Of a stretch of DNA of 64,000 bases, positions 7,067-16,900 are shown one piece after another. The stretch is taken from positions 1-64,000 of the forward strand of contig JBFWSR010000007.1 of NCBI GenBank assembly GCA_050248275.1, written 5' to 3'. The translations under genes and the position numbers were made by a program. How positions within the stretch are numbered: position 1 is the first letter of the stretch; each line of letters opens with the position of its first letter. Below the pieces are notes generated by a model. The model was not told the origin of the DNA, did no database searches, and saw only the letters and a list, made by a program, of their open reading frames with translations. The DNA is from CAILZL01 sp050248275. Its GTDB lineage: Bacteria; Pseudomonadota; Gammaproteobacteria; Steroidobacterales; Steroidobacteraceae.

Positions 7067-9427
7067 ATGAATCGCTACGTAATCCCCTTCAATCAATTGG
7101 GCAGGGGCGATGTCGAACTGGTCGGCGGCAAGAACTCCTCGCTGGGCGAGATGCTGCGTTTGTTGTCGGGGCTGGGCATCCAGGTGCCGGATGGTTACGC
7201 CACCACGGCCGACGCCTATCGCGACTTTCTGCGCCAGGGCGCTCTGGATGCGCGCATCAACGAAGCCCTGAAAAAACTGAATGTGGACGATCTGCAGCAA
7301 CTGGCGCGCACCGGCGCGCAGATTCGCCAGTGGATTCTGGAGACGCCGTTCCCGGAACGTCTGAACACCGAAGTGCTGGAAGCCTGGCGCAAGATGGACG
7401 GCGGCAAGGGCATCGCTGTCGCCGTGCGTTCCTCAGCCACGGCGGAAGACCTGCCCGAAGCGTCGTTTGCCGGCCAGCAGGAAACCTTCCTGAACGTGCG
7501 CGGCGAAGAAGCCTTGCTGCACACCATGCATGAGGTGTTCGCCTCGCTGTTCAATGATCGCGCCATTGCCTATCGCGTCCACCAGGGCTTCGATCATTCG
7601 CTGGTGGCGCTGTCGGTGGGCGTGCAGTACATGGTGCGCAGCGACGTCGGCGCCGCCGGCGTGATGTTTACGCTGGACACGGATTCAGGCTTCCGCGATG
7701 CGGTGTTCATCACCAGTTCCTATGGTCTCGGCGAAACCGTGGTGCAGGGCGCGGTGAATCCGGACGAGTTCTACGTTTACAAGCCGGCGCTGCGCGCCGG
7801 GCGCAAATCGGTATTGCGCCGCAATCTCGGCGCCAAGGCCATCAAGATGGTCTATGCCGAGCCCGGTTCCAAAGAGCGTGTCACCACCGTGGATGTGCCC
7901 GAGCAGGACCGGGTACGGTTCTCGCTCACCGATCAGGACATTGAAAATCTGGCCCGTCAGGCGCTGACCATCGAAGAGCATTATGGTTGTCCCATGGATA
8001 TCGAGTGGGGCAAGGACGGCAATACCGGCCAGTTGTTCATTCTGCAGGCGCGTCCGGAGACGGTGCAGAGCCGCGCCGGCCGCAGCATTCAGCGCTACAC
8101 GCTCACAGCACGTTCGCGCATCCTGGTGGAAGGCCGCAGTATCGGTCAGCGTATTGGCGCCGGTCGCGCCAAGATCGTTCGCAATGTCAGCGAGATGGAT
8201 CGCGTACAGCCCGGCGATGTGCTGATCGCCGACATGACCGATCCCGACTGGGAACCGGTGATGAAACGCGCTTCGGCCATCGTCACCAACCGTGGTGGAC
8301 GTACCTGTCATGCCGCCATCATTGCCCGCGAGCTGGGCATTCCGGCAGTGGTCGGCTGCGGTGAGGCCACAACCCTGGTCAAGGATGGGCAGGAAGTCAC
8401 CGTGTCCTGCGCCGAAGGCGACACCGGCTATGTGTATGAAGGGCTGCTGGGTTTCGAGCACAAGCAGATCGAACTCGACTCCATGCCGCCTGCGCCGGTG
8501 CGCATCATGATGAATGTCGGTAATCCCGATCGCGCGTTTGACTTTGCCGGTATTCCCAACCGAGGCGTGGGTCTGGCGCGTCTGGAGTTCATCATCAATC
8601 GCATGATTGGCGTGCATCCCAAGGCCTTGCTGGATTTCGACCGGCTGGATTCCGCCCTCAAGGACACCATCCGCAAGCAGATGTCCGGCTATCCCGATCC
8701 GGTGAGTTTCTATGTGAGCAAACTCTGCGAAGGCATCTCGCAGATCGCTGCCGCCTTTGCGCCGGAACCGGTGATCGTGCGCATGTCGGATTTCAAGTCG
8801 AACGAGTACGCCAACCTGATTGGCGGCAGTGTGTATGAACCGCATGAAGAGAATCCCATGCTCGGTTTCCGCGGCGCATCGCGTTATATCGACGAAAGCT
8901 TCCGCCCCTGTTTCGAGCTGGAATGCCGTGCGCTGCGTTATGTGCGCGAGGAAATGGGCCTGACCAATGTGCAGGTGATGGTGCCGTTCGTGCGCACGGT
9001 GAATGAAGCCCGGCAGGTGACCGAGCTGCTGGCCGCGAACGGGCTCAAGAGCGGCGTGAACGGCCTGAAGCTGATCATGATGTGCGAACTACCCACCAAT
9101 GCCGTGCTGGCCGATCGCTATCTGGAATATTTCGATGGCATGTCGATCGGTTCCAACGACATGACGCAGTTGACTCTGGGTCTGGACCGCGATTCCGGCA
9201 TCGTCGCGAAGCTGTTCGACGAGCGTGATGATGCGGTCAAGGCCATGCTGTCGATGGCCATTACTGCCTGCAAGCGTCAGGGCAAGTATGTGGGCATCTG
9301 CGGTCAGGGACCTTCCGATCATCCCGATCTGGCGCGCTGGCTGGTGGACCAGGGCATCGACAGTGTGTCGCTCAATCCGGATACGGTAGTGGAAACCTGG
9401 CTGTTCCTCGCAGGCGTCAAGAGCTGA
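7067..9427 (+). CDS. ppsA: Phosphoenolpyruvate synthase
   Basis: Converts pyruvate, ATP and water to PEP, AMP and phosphate, which is the gluconeogenic entry step. The 786-residue product matches the family length (792 in E. coli). It has an N-terminal ATP-grasp domain (ELVGGKNSSLGEM at the start, DIEWGKDG near its end), the swivelling phospho-His domain with GGRTCHAA (H415), and a C-terminal PEP/pyruvate TIM barrel with the catalytic Cys in GICGQGPSDHP (C745). The ATG at 7067 is preferred over TTG at 7043 because AGGG sits at a good distance before it and the N-terminus MNRYVIPFNQLG is typical. Its regulator ppsR follows 86 bp downstream. Confidence 0.98.
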   Translation: MNRYVIPFNQLGRGDVELVGGKNSSLGEMLRLLSGLGIQVPDGYATTADAYRDFLRQGALDARINEALKKLNVDDLQQLARTGAQIRQWILETPFPERLNTEVLEAWRKMDGGKGIAVAVRSSATAEDLPEASFAGQQETFLNVRGEEALLHTMHEVFASLFNDRAIAYRVHQGFDHSLVALSVGVQYMVRSDVGAAGVMFTLDTDSGFRDAVFITSSYGLGETVVQGAVNPDEFYVYKPALRAGRKSVLRRNLGAKAIKMVYAEPGSKERVTTVDVPEQDRVRFSLTDQDIENLARQALTIEEHYGCPMDIEWGKDGNTGQLFILQARPETVQSRAGRSIQRYTLTARSRILVEGRSIGQRIGAGRAKIVRNVSEMDRVQPGDVLIADMTDPDWEPVMKRASAIVTNRGGRTCHAAIIARELGIPAVVGCGEATTLVKDGQEVTVSCAEGDTGYVYEGLLGFEHKQIELDSMPPAPVRIMMNVGNPDRAFDFAGIPNRGVGLARLEFIINRMIGVHPKALLDFDRLDSALKDTIRKQMSGYPDPVSFYVSKLCEGISQIAAAFAPEPVIVRMSDFKSNEYANLIGGSVYEPHEENPMLGFRGASRYIDESFRPCFELECRALRYVREEMGLTNVQVMVPFVRTVNEARQVTELLAANGLKSGVNGLKLIMMCELPTNAVLADRYLEYFDGMSIGSNDMTQLTLGLDRDSGIVAKLFDERDDAVKAMLSMAITACKRQGKYVGICGQGPSDHPDLARWLVDQGIDSVSLNPDTVVETWLFLAGVKS

Positions 9428-9513
9428 TCGGAATCAGCCGGCAGGGCAGATGTGGAGTGCACATCTGCCGCATGTCCAATCGGTTTTCAGGTTTTTGACA
9501 AGGACAGAGCAAC

Positions 9514-10335
9514 ATGCGGACTGTGTGTTTTGTTTCGGATCGAACCGGCGTGACGGCCGAAACGCTGGGTGACAGCCTGTTGTCGCAATTCGAAGGATTG
9601 GAATTCCGTACTGTCACCATGCCGTTCGTCACCAGTCTGGAACAGGCCCGTGGCGTGGTCACCAGAATCAACGCCATTGCCCATGAAGAACATGTGCGGC
9701 CGTTGATTTTCTGCACGCTGGTGGATGATGAAATCCGCGCCATCGTCAAACAGGCGAACGGTTTTTTTCTGGATTTCTTCGACGCCTTTCTGGCGCCGCT
9801 GGAATCCGAACTGTCGCTGAAGTCGGCGCACATTACCGGCAAGAGCACCGCCGGCAAGGCCAGCGATCCGGCGCATTCAGCGCGTATTGACGCCACCAAT
9901 TTCACTCTGGCCAACGATGACGGCGCGGGCGAGCGCGACTACCGCAGCGCGGATGTGATACTGGTCGGGGTCTCGCGCTCCGGCAAGACGCCCACTTCGC
10001 TGTACATGGCTTTACAGTACGGCATCTTTGCCGCCAATTATCCCTTGACCGATGATGATATGGAGTCGGCCAAGCTGCCTGCGGTGCTGATCCCTTACAA
10101 GCAGAAGCTGCATGGTCTGACCATCAAGCCGGAACGCCTGCAGCAGATTCGCAACGAACGCCGGCCGGGCAGCCGTTATGCGTCGGCGCAACAGGTGCAA
10201 TACGAAGTGCGTTCGGTGCAGACGCTCTTCGAGCGTCACGGCATACCCTATATCGATGTCACCGAATGCAGCGTCGAAGAGATTGCCAGCCGCATCCTCG
10301 ACAAGATGAACCTGGCGCGTCACGTACGCACCTAA
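9514..10335 (+). CDS. ppsR: PEP synthase regulatory protein (bifunctional kinase/pyrophosphorylase)
   Basis: DUF299/PpsR family, 273 residues. It uses ADP to phosphorylate and inactivate PEP synthase on a Thr next to the catalytic His, and reverses this by phosphorolysis (family knowledge). The P-loop-like motif GVSRSGKT covers residues 152-159. The N-terminus VCFVSDRTGVTAE is the family signature. Lying directly behind ppsA, it completes a self-contained control unit for gluconeogenic flux. A GACAAGGACAG ribosome-binding site precedes the ATG. Confidence 0.97.
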   Translation: MRTVCFVSDRTGVTAETLGDSLLSQFEGLEFRTVTMPFVTSLEQARGVVTRINAIAHEEHVRPLIFCTLVDDEIRAIVKQANGFFLDFFDAFLAPLESELSLKSAHITGKSTAGKASDPAHSARIDATNFTLANDDGAGERDYRSADVILVGVSRSGKTPTSLYMALQYGIFAANYPLTDDDMESAKLPAVLIPYKQKLHGLTIKPERLQQIRNERRPGSRYASAQQVQYEVRSVQTLFERHGIPYIDVTECSVEEIASRILDKMNLARHVRT

Positions 10336-10372
10336 ACAAGCTCATGGTCAGTCAGAGCTGTGGCTGACGCGT

Positions 10373-11227
10373 CTATACCTTGAACTTCGCCAGCATGGCC
10401 AATGCTTCACCGGCTGACTGAATGCGCTGGTTGGGATCTTTATTGAGCAGGCTCTGGATCAGCGGATCGAAGCGGGCAAGCTCGCCGACCACATGCGGCG
10501 CCGGTGTGTTCTTGTGTGCATTGATGACCTCAAACACCGTCTTGCCCTGGAAGGGCCGCGTACCGGTGAGCATCTCGTAGAACATGATGCCCAGACTGTA
10601 AAGATCGCTGCGCTGGTCGCCGTTGGAACTGCCGTCAACCTGTTCCGGGCTGATGTAATAGGGCGAGCCATGCACTTCGCCGGCTTTGGTCAGGGAAGCG
10701 CTTTCCAGCGACAGCGCCAGGCCGAAATCAATCAACACCACGCTGCCATCCTGTCGCAGCATGACATTGCCCGGCTTCAGGTCGCGATGGCATAGCCCGG
10801 TACGGTGAATGTAGACCAGCGCTGCGGCAATCTGCAGGAACATGTCGATGCTGTCGCGCACCGTCATCAGATTGCGGATACGCAGTTCCAGGCTGCCGGC
10901 CGGAAAGTATTCGGTGACCAGGTAATGCTCGTGAGCGGTATGTCCCCAGTCGTAGATATCGACCACCGATGGATGCTTGACGCGCATCAGCAGTTCTCGT
11001 TCGCGCTCGAAGCGTTCTATCTGTGCGGCGCTCAGCTCGCGCTGATCGCTGTTACGCAGCACCTTGACGGCGACGTTATGATTCAACTCGGTCGAGTGCG
11101 CCAGGTAAACGGCGGCATGCGGCGAGCTGGCGATGGGTTGGATGAAGCGATAGCCGGCAATGACCGGGAAAGTCGGCCGGCGTACTGTGGTTACACTCAT
11201 CTTGGAGGGTTTTTTCCCTGAATCCAT
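10373..11227 (-). CDS. Cytosolic serine/threonine protein kinase
   Basis: A Hanks-type kinase of 284 residues containing essentially only the catalytic domain. It has ATP-anchoring K55 (VAVKVLR), catalytic HRDLKPGN with D149, DFG at D167, an activation segment ending in GSPYYISPEQ, and the lobe motif DLYSLGIMFYEMLTG. The glycine-rich loop is poorly conserved (ASSPHAAVY). No transmembrane or PASTA segment is visible, so it should be soluble. The frame stays open upstream to 11560, but the start at 11227 has GAGG before it and the longer form would overlap the divergent cupin gene. Its 3' end converges on ppsR. Substrates are unknown. Confidence 0.9.
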   Translation of the reverse strand: MDSGKKPSKMSVTTVRRPTFPVIAGYRFIQPIASSPHAAVYLAHSTELNHNVAVKVLRNSDQRELSAAQIERFERERELLMRVKHPSVVDIYDWGHTAHEHYLVTEYFPAGSLELRIRNLMTVRDSIDMFLQIAAALVYIHRTGLCHRDLKPGNVMLRQDGSVVLIDFGLALSLESASLTKAGEVHGSPYYISPEQVDGSSNGDQRSDLYSLGIMFYEMLTGTRPFQGKTVFEVINAHKNTPAPHVVGELARFDPLIQSLLNKDPNQRIQSAGEALAMLAKFKV

Positions 11228-11426
11228 GAACCTCAATCCCCGGCTGGTCAGTTCTGGTTTTGTTATTAAGCTAAGATGAAGATGTCTTGCCGACGCCGCG
11301 CAGGCTAAGGGAGCCCGCCAGCGGATTCCGCGTGCTGGATCACAATTGCGTTGAGCTGGGTCTGCGTGGCGGCTACCCTTCCCGGCCATGCCATGGTGAG
11401 CCTGGCTGGTTAGGCGGGAGTCAGCG

Positions 11427-11807
11427 ATGTCGATCAAAGTGGAAATATTGCGAGTGGCGCAGGATGCACGGGGGTATGTCTTTGAACCGTTTGGCGCGGA
11501 GCTCGGACAGTTCCGCAATGTGCATGTGGTGTACACCGTACCGGGCGTGGTGCGCGGCAATCATTATCATGTGCGCGGCACTGAGGTCTGTAGCGTGACC
11601 GGTCCGACCCTGGTCAGGTATCGGATTGCCGATGAAGTTGGGGAAACACTGGTGCCCGCAGGTCAGGTGTGGCGTTTTACCTTTCCGCCGGGGGTTGCCC
11701 ATGCGTTCCGCAATGAGGGATCGCAGCCGGTCCTGATCGCGGCTTTCAACACCGAAGAACATGATCCCGACCGGCCGGATGCAGTGCGTGCAGTCCTGAT
11801 CGAATGA
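11427..11807 (+). CDS. Cupin-domain protein (sugar epimerase/isomerase-like)
   Basis: A single small cupin of 126 residues. It shows metal-binding His pairs in GNHYHVRGTE and a second motif around PPGVAHAFRN, resembling the WbuC/FdtA and dTDP-sugar 3,5-epimerase-like cupins. The reaction cannot be assigned from sequence alone, and no other sugar-nucleotide gene is adjacent. The start is supported by GGGAG six to seven bases upstream of the ATG. It is divergent from the Ser/Thr kinase with a 199-bp gap and lies 62 bp upstream of maf. Confidence 0.75.
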   Translation: MSIKVEILRVAQDARGYVFEPFGAELGQFRNVHVVYTVPGVVRGNHYHVRGTEVCSVTGPTLVRYRIADEVGETLVPAGQVWRFTFPPGVAHAFRNEGSQPVLIAAFNTEEHDPDRPDAVRAVLIE

Positions 11808-11869
11808 CCGGTCGATGATCTGCCAATTGGCGGCAGCCTTAACCCCCAGCGCTCCGGTATGCTTGGGGG

Positions 11870-12496
11870 ATGAATATGCAAGCCATCTATCTCGCTTCCG
11901 CCTCGCCGCGCCGCAGCGCACTGTTGCGACAGATCTTTGTGCCCCACCAGATCCTGATTCCGAATATCGACGAATCCCGCCTGCCTGCTGAAACCCCGGG
12001 TGATTATGTGGTGCGATTGGCGCGCGCCAAGGCACAGCGTATCTGGGAACGGCTCAAGCCCGACGAGCGCAAGCCGGTGCTGGCTGCCGATACCACGGTG
12101 GCGCTGGGCGAGGAGATTTTCGGCAAGCCACAGGATCGTGCCGGGGGCGTGGCCATGTTGCAGCGTCTGGCTGGTCGCAGCCATCAGGTCTATACCGCCG
12201 TGGCGGTTTGTCATGCTGACGGACTGCAACACGCCTTGAGTGTCAGCGAGGTCAGTTTCCGGAAATTGTCAGAGGCCGAATGTCAGGCTTACTGGAACAG
12301 CGGCGAGCCGCAGGACAAGGCGGGCGGCTATGCAGTGCAGGGACTGGCGGCGGCTTTCATTACCCGGTTATCCGGCAGTTATTCCGGGGTGATGGGGCTG
12401 CCTCTGGCGGAAACCTCGCAGTTGCTGGCGCAGGTGGGCTGGTCATTGAATGCAGCGCTGGATGAAGTAGACGATGCAAAGGGAGAACGGGCATGA
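11870..12496 (+). CDS. maf: Maf-family nucleoside triphosphate pyrophosphatase (dTTP/UTP type)
   Basis: Maf/YhdE house-cleaning pyrophosphatase, 208 residues. The signature SASPRR is at residues 10-15, followed by the acidic LAADTTVA motif and the downstream DKAGGYAVQG motif. It hydrolyses non-canonical or excess nucleoside triphosphates (family knowledge). Its stop overlaps the rng start (ATGA arrangement at 12493), as in the conserved maf-rng-yhdP cluster, so the two are translationally coupled. Confidence 0.95.
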   Translation: MNMQAIYLASASPRRSALLRQIFVPHQILIPNIDESRLPAETPGDYVVRLARAKAQRIWERLKPDERKPVLAADTTVALGEEIFGKPQDRAGGVAMLQRLAGRSHQVYTAVAVCHADGLQHALSVSEVSFRKLSEAECQAYWNSGEPQDKAGGYAVQGLAAAFITRLSGSYSGVMGLPLAETSQLLAQVGWSLNAALDEVDDAKGERA

Positions 12497-13971
12497 CTTC
12501 TGAAGTGCTGATCAATGTCAGCCCGCGCGAAGTGCGCGCCGCCCTGGTCGAGGAAGGTGTGTTGCAGGAACTGTTCATCGAACGCGCCAACAAGCGCGGG
12601 CTGATCAGCAATATCTACAAGGGCCGGGTGTCGCGGGTGTTGCCGGGCATGCAGGCGGCGTTTATTGATATCGGTCTGGAGCGCACCGCTTTCCTGCATG
12701 CTTCGGATATCGTCACGCCATCGGATGCCGAGCATGTGGAAAACGGCCACAAGCCCGAACGCAGCGACGACATTCAATCGCTGGTGTCCGAAGGGCATGA
12801 AATCCTGGTGCAGGTGCTCAAGGATCCGCTGGGCACCAAGGGCGCACGGTTGACCACCTTCGTCACCATTCCGTCGCGTTATCTGGTGTTCATGCCCAAG
12901 GGGCGTGGCGTCGGCGTGTCATCGCGCATCGAGGATGAAACCGAACGACAGCGGTTGCGGGAAGCCATGTTGAGTTTTGTCCGGCCGGAAGACAGCGGCG
13001 GTTACATCGTGCGCACTGCCGCCGAGGGCGCCAGCCTCGATGCGCTGCGCGCCGACATGATGTTCCTGCAGAAAATGTGGAGCGTACTCAGTGAAAAGAC
13101 CTTGTATGCCAAGCCCGGCCAACTGGTGCATGCCGATCTGCCACTGCAACAACGGGTGTTGCGCGATGTGGTGCTGAGCGGCGTGACCAAGGTCAGCATC
13201 GATCATGAAGAGTCCTGCCAGTCCATGCTGGAATTCGCCAGGACCTTCATGCCCGAGATGTGCGAGCGCATCGAGTTGTTCCAGGGCGACCGCCCGATCT
13301 TTGATCTATACGGCATTGAAGAGGAGATAGAGCGTTCGCTGGATCGCAAGGTGCCGCTCAAATCCGGCGGCTACCTGATGCTGGACCAGACCGAAGCCAT
13401 GACCACTATTGATGTGAATACCGGCGCCTATGTGGGGCACCGTACGCTGGAGGAAACCATTTTCCGCACCAACCTCGAGGCCGGCGTGGCCATTGCGCGG
13501 CAACTGCGGCTGCGCAATCTGGGCGGCATCATCATCATCGACTTCATCGACATGGAAGAAGAAGAACATCGTCGCCAGGTGCTGCAGGCGCTGGAAAAGG
13601 CGCTGGTTGGCGATCATGCCAAGACGCATATCTCCTCGGTATCGCCGCTGGGGCTGGTGGAAATGACCCGCAAGCGCACGCGCGAGAGTCTGGAACATAT
13701 GCTGTGCATCGCCTGTCCCACCTGCGAAGGGCGGGGGTTCGTCAAGACCACTGAAACCGTGTGCTATGAAATTTTCCGCGAGATTCTGCGTCAGGCGCGG
13801 CAGTTCAACTTCCAGGAACTGATGGTGCTGGCGCATCAGGATGTGATCGAACGGCTGCTCGACGAAGAATCGGCGGCGCTGGCGGAGCTGGAAGTGCATA
13901 CCGGCAAGCCCATCCGTCTGCAGACTGAAGCCCTGTATCAGCAGGATCAATATGATGTGGTGTTGATGTAG
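12493..13971 (+). CDS. rng: Ribonuclease G
   Basis: Endoribonuclease of the RNase E/G family, 492 residues, without the long C-terminal scaffold of RNase E. The N-terminal S1 domain (YKGRVSRVLPGMQAAFIDIG) covers about residues 35-120. Catalytic Mg-binding aspartates are D307 (TTIDVNTG) and D350 (IIIIDFIDME). The zinc-link cysteines C408 and C411 (CPTC) dimerise the protein. It matures the 5' end of 16S rRNA and degrades some mRNAs (family knowledge). It overlaps maf by 4 bp and lies 20 bp upstream of the yhdP-like gene. Confidence 0.97.
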   Translation: MTSEVLINVSPREVRAALVEEGVLQELFIERANKRGLISNIYKGRVSRVLPGMQAAFIDIGLERTAFLHASDIVTPSDAEHVENGHKPERSDDIQSLVSEGHEILVQVLKDPLGTKGARLTTFVTIPSRYLVFMPKGRGVGVSSRIEDETERQRLREAMLSFVRPEDSGGYIVRTAAEGASLDALRADMMFLQKMWSVLSEKTLYAKPGQLVHADLPLQQRVLRDVVLSGVTKVSIDHEESCQSMLEFARTFMPEMCERIELFQGDRPIFDLYGIEEEIERSLDRKVPLKSGGYLMLDQTEAMTTIDVNTGAYVGHRTLEETIFRTNLEAGVAIARQLRLRNLGGIIIIDFIDMEEEEHRRQVLQALEKALVGDHAKTHISSVSPLGLVEMTRKRTRESLEHMLCIACPTCEGRGFVKTTETVCYEIFREILRQARQFNFQELMVLAHQDVIERLLDEESAALAELEVHTGKPIRLQTEALYQQDQYDVVLM

Positions 13972-13990
13972 AACCCGATGTTGTTTTGCG

Positions 13991-16900
13991 ATGAATGAAC
14001 CTGGCGAAGCCGCAGCAACCATGAATGACCGCACACGCATGCAGCGTGTGATCAAATGGCTTGCTGTGGGCCTGGGTATGCTGATCCTGCTGGCCGTACT
14101 GGCCTTGGGCGCATTTACGGCAGTCATGGCGCGCATGCCGGAGTATCGTGCGCAGATGCAGGCCTGGTTGAGCGAACGGGCCAGACTGGATATCCAGTTT
14201 GCCGAACTGCGTGCCGGTTGGCGCGGTTATGGTCCGGAGCTGGTGTTCACTCAGGCCGTGGTGCGCAGCGCCGATCACCAGCGAGTGCTGGCAGTGGCGG
14301 AGCGGGGTGGCGTGGGCTTCGATCTGTGGCGCGCATTGCGTACCGGGCGTCTGGTGGCCGCGCGCTTTTCCCTGCAGGGCACCGAGATCAAATTGCAGCG
14401 TCGCACCGACGGCAGTTTTGAACTGGTCGGTCAGGCCGACTGGCCCGAGTTCGAAACCGATACCGCCTTCAAGCTCGATTCCCTGCCCGTGGGTGAGATT
14501 GCGATTCGCAATGTGCGCTTGAGCTTCCGCGATCTGAAAACCGGACGCGGTCCCTGGATGGTTGACAATGTCACGCTCGATATCACGCGCAGCGCCCAGG
14601 TATTCGATGTAACCGGTCATGCGAGTCTGCCTGTCACTCTGGGCAAGGAGCTCAATTTCTCAGCCCACGGCGAAGGCAATCTGAATGAAGTGGCCCGGCT
14701 CAAATGGCAGGTACAGGCGGCCGGTACCCAACTGGATCTGGCTGGTTGGGCGCAGGTCATGCCCAATGACTGGGTTGCGCCTGCCAAGGGCAAGGGTTCC
14801 TTTCAGTTTCAGGCGGATTTTCTCGGGCCACAGCCGCAGGGCCTGAACGGCCATGTCGATTTTGTCGATGTGCAGATGCAGTTGCCCAGATGGTCCATGC
14901 CGCTGCCGCAAGCGGATGCATTGCAGGTGCCGGCGGATGATCCGGATGCTGTGCCGGTCAGTACACCTGTCCAGCCACTCACTCAGAATGTAGTCGCTGC
15001 CGGCGATGCAACGCTGCATTACACCCATGTAGGTCTGGATTTCACCGGCGCCCGGACCGAGCAGGGCTGGCGGGTGCAATTTGCGCGTCTGCAACTGGCC
15101 TGTGAGAACAGTCCATGGCCGGCTGGCAGGGCGAGCCTGCTGCTCAGGTTCGATGAGGAACAGTCAAATTGGCGTCCTGCACTATTGCAGATCAATGCCG
15201 AGCAGATCGTGCTGGAGAATCTGTGGCCGTTACTGGCCTATCTGCCAGAGAGTGAGCGCAATGCGCAGATGCGTGCCCTCAATGCCAGCGGCCGTCTGTA
15301 CAACCTGGCCTTGCGTTACGAGCATATCGAGCCCACTGCTGCGCCCCGCTATGGTTTGCGTGTGGAGTTTGCCCAACTGGGAGTATCGCCAGTTGGCAGG
15401 ATGCCGGGCGTCAGCGGCTTGTCAGGCGTGCTCAGCGCCACGGGAGCACGGGGTCAGTTGCAACTGGACAGCCATGATATGGCGCTCAGCATTCCGCGTC
15501 TGTTTCGTACGCCACTGCCTGGCGATCAGGTTACCGGACGCATCAACTGGACGCGTACCGCCCAGGGCGTGCAGCTATCGAGTACGGACCTGGCAATCAA
15601 CAACATGGATGGCCATGCGCAGGCACAATTCACGCTGGATATTCCATCTGCCGGGTCACCCATCATCGACCTGCATGCCGTCGGTACGAATTTGCAGACA
15701 TCAGCGGCTCCGCGCTACATCCCGGCGGGCATCACACACAGACGCACGCTCGCCTGGCTGGATGCAGCTTTTCCGGCGGGCACGGTCAGGCAGGCGGAGG
15801 CCACGCTTAAAGGAACTTTGCACAAGTTTCCCTTTCGTGGCGACGAAGGACTGTTCCTGATCAAGGCGCACATCGAAGACTTGACACTCGATTATCAGCC
15901 GGGCTGGTTGCCTGCCACGGAGTTGCAGGTCGATGCCGAGTTTCGCAATGCCGGCATGAGCGCCAGGGCCACGGCCGGGCAGGTCAATGGCGTGAAACTG
16001 GATCATGCGGAAGGCCGCATCAAGGATTTCCGCGATGCCGAGATTGACATCAAGGCCCAGGCGCAGGGCGATCTGGCCAATGGATTGACCTACGTGCAAC
16101 AAAGTCCGGTGGGACCGGCCATCGGCAACCTGTTCCAGCAACTGTCCGGACGCGGCGAATTGCAGAGCCGGGTCAGCTTGTATTTCCCGCTGAAAGACTT
16201 CGCCAGGCACAAGGTGGATGTGGATGTCACCTTGAAGAATGCCAGCGTCAGTCTGGCCGGGGTCAGGCAGTCCGCCGAGCAGATCAAGGGTCGCCTGCAC
16301 ATACTCAACGATGCCATTACCGCTGCGGATCTGCATGGACAGTTCCTGCAGGGCGAATTTGCCGTGGCGGCCGAGCCGGTCCTGCGTGGCCGTTACAACG
16401 TAGTGGCCACCGGTCTGGCGCAGGCACGGCCATTGATGCAATTCCTGAAACTGCCCGCCTGGATCAGACTCGATGGCGCCGCGCGTTATCGCTATAGCAT
16501 GCCCGGCTATGCACAGCGCGATACCGATGGCATTCGTCATCTGTACAGTGTGGACAGCGACCTGCGCGGCTTGAGCATCAGTCTGCCTGCGCCGGTGAAC
16601 AAACCCGCCGGCAGCAGCCGCATACTGCATCTCGATGCCGATCTGCGTGGTGATGACATGCTGTTGCGTGGTTCCCTGGGAGAATTGCGCACGCTGGTGC
16701 GTCTGCAACAGGAAAAGGATGCCTGGCGATTTGATCGTGCCGGCCTGCGCGCCGATGGCATTGCGGCGGCGCTGCCCGCTCATACAGGGTTACGGGTGGA
16801 CGGCAGGCTGGAAGAGCTCACGCTGGATGACTGGCTCAGGCTGGGCAGTATGAGTGGCGGGGAAACGACGGCCGGCAGTACGGCTGCGCCGCATGTACAG

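Noticed and set aside
7685..8845. A 386-codon frame antisense to ppsA
   Set aside because: Shadow of codon bias in the GC-rich ppsA gene. Its product is His/Gly/Asp-rich with no domain.
10336..10372. A terminator between the convergent ppsR and kinase genes
   Set aside because: Only a weak GTCAG/CTGAC pairing without a T-run.
11228..11560. N-terminal extension of the Ser/Thr kinase
   Set aside because: Overlaps the divergent cupin gene, is low-complexity, and lacks a ribosome-binding site; the start at 11227 has one.
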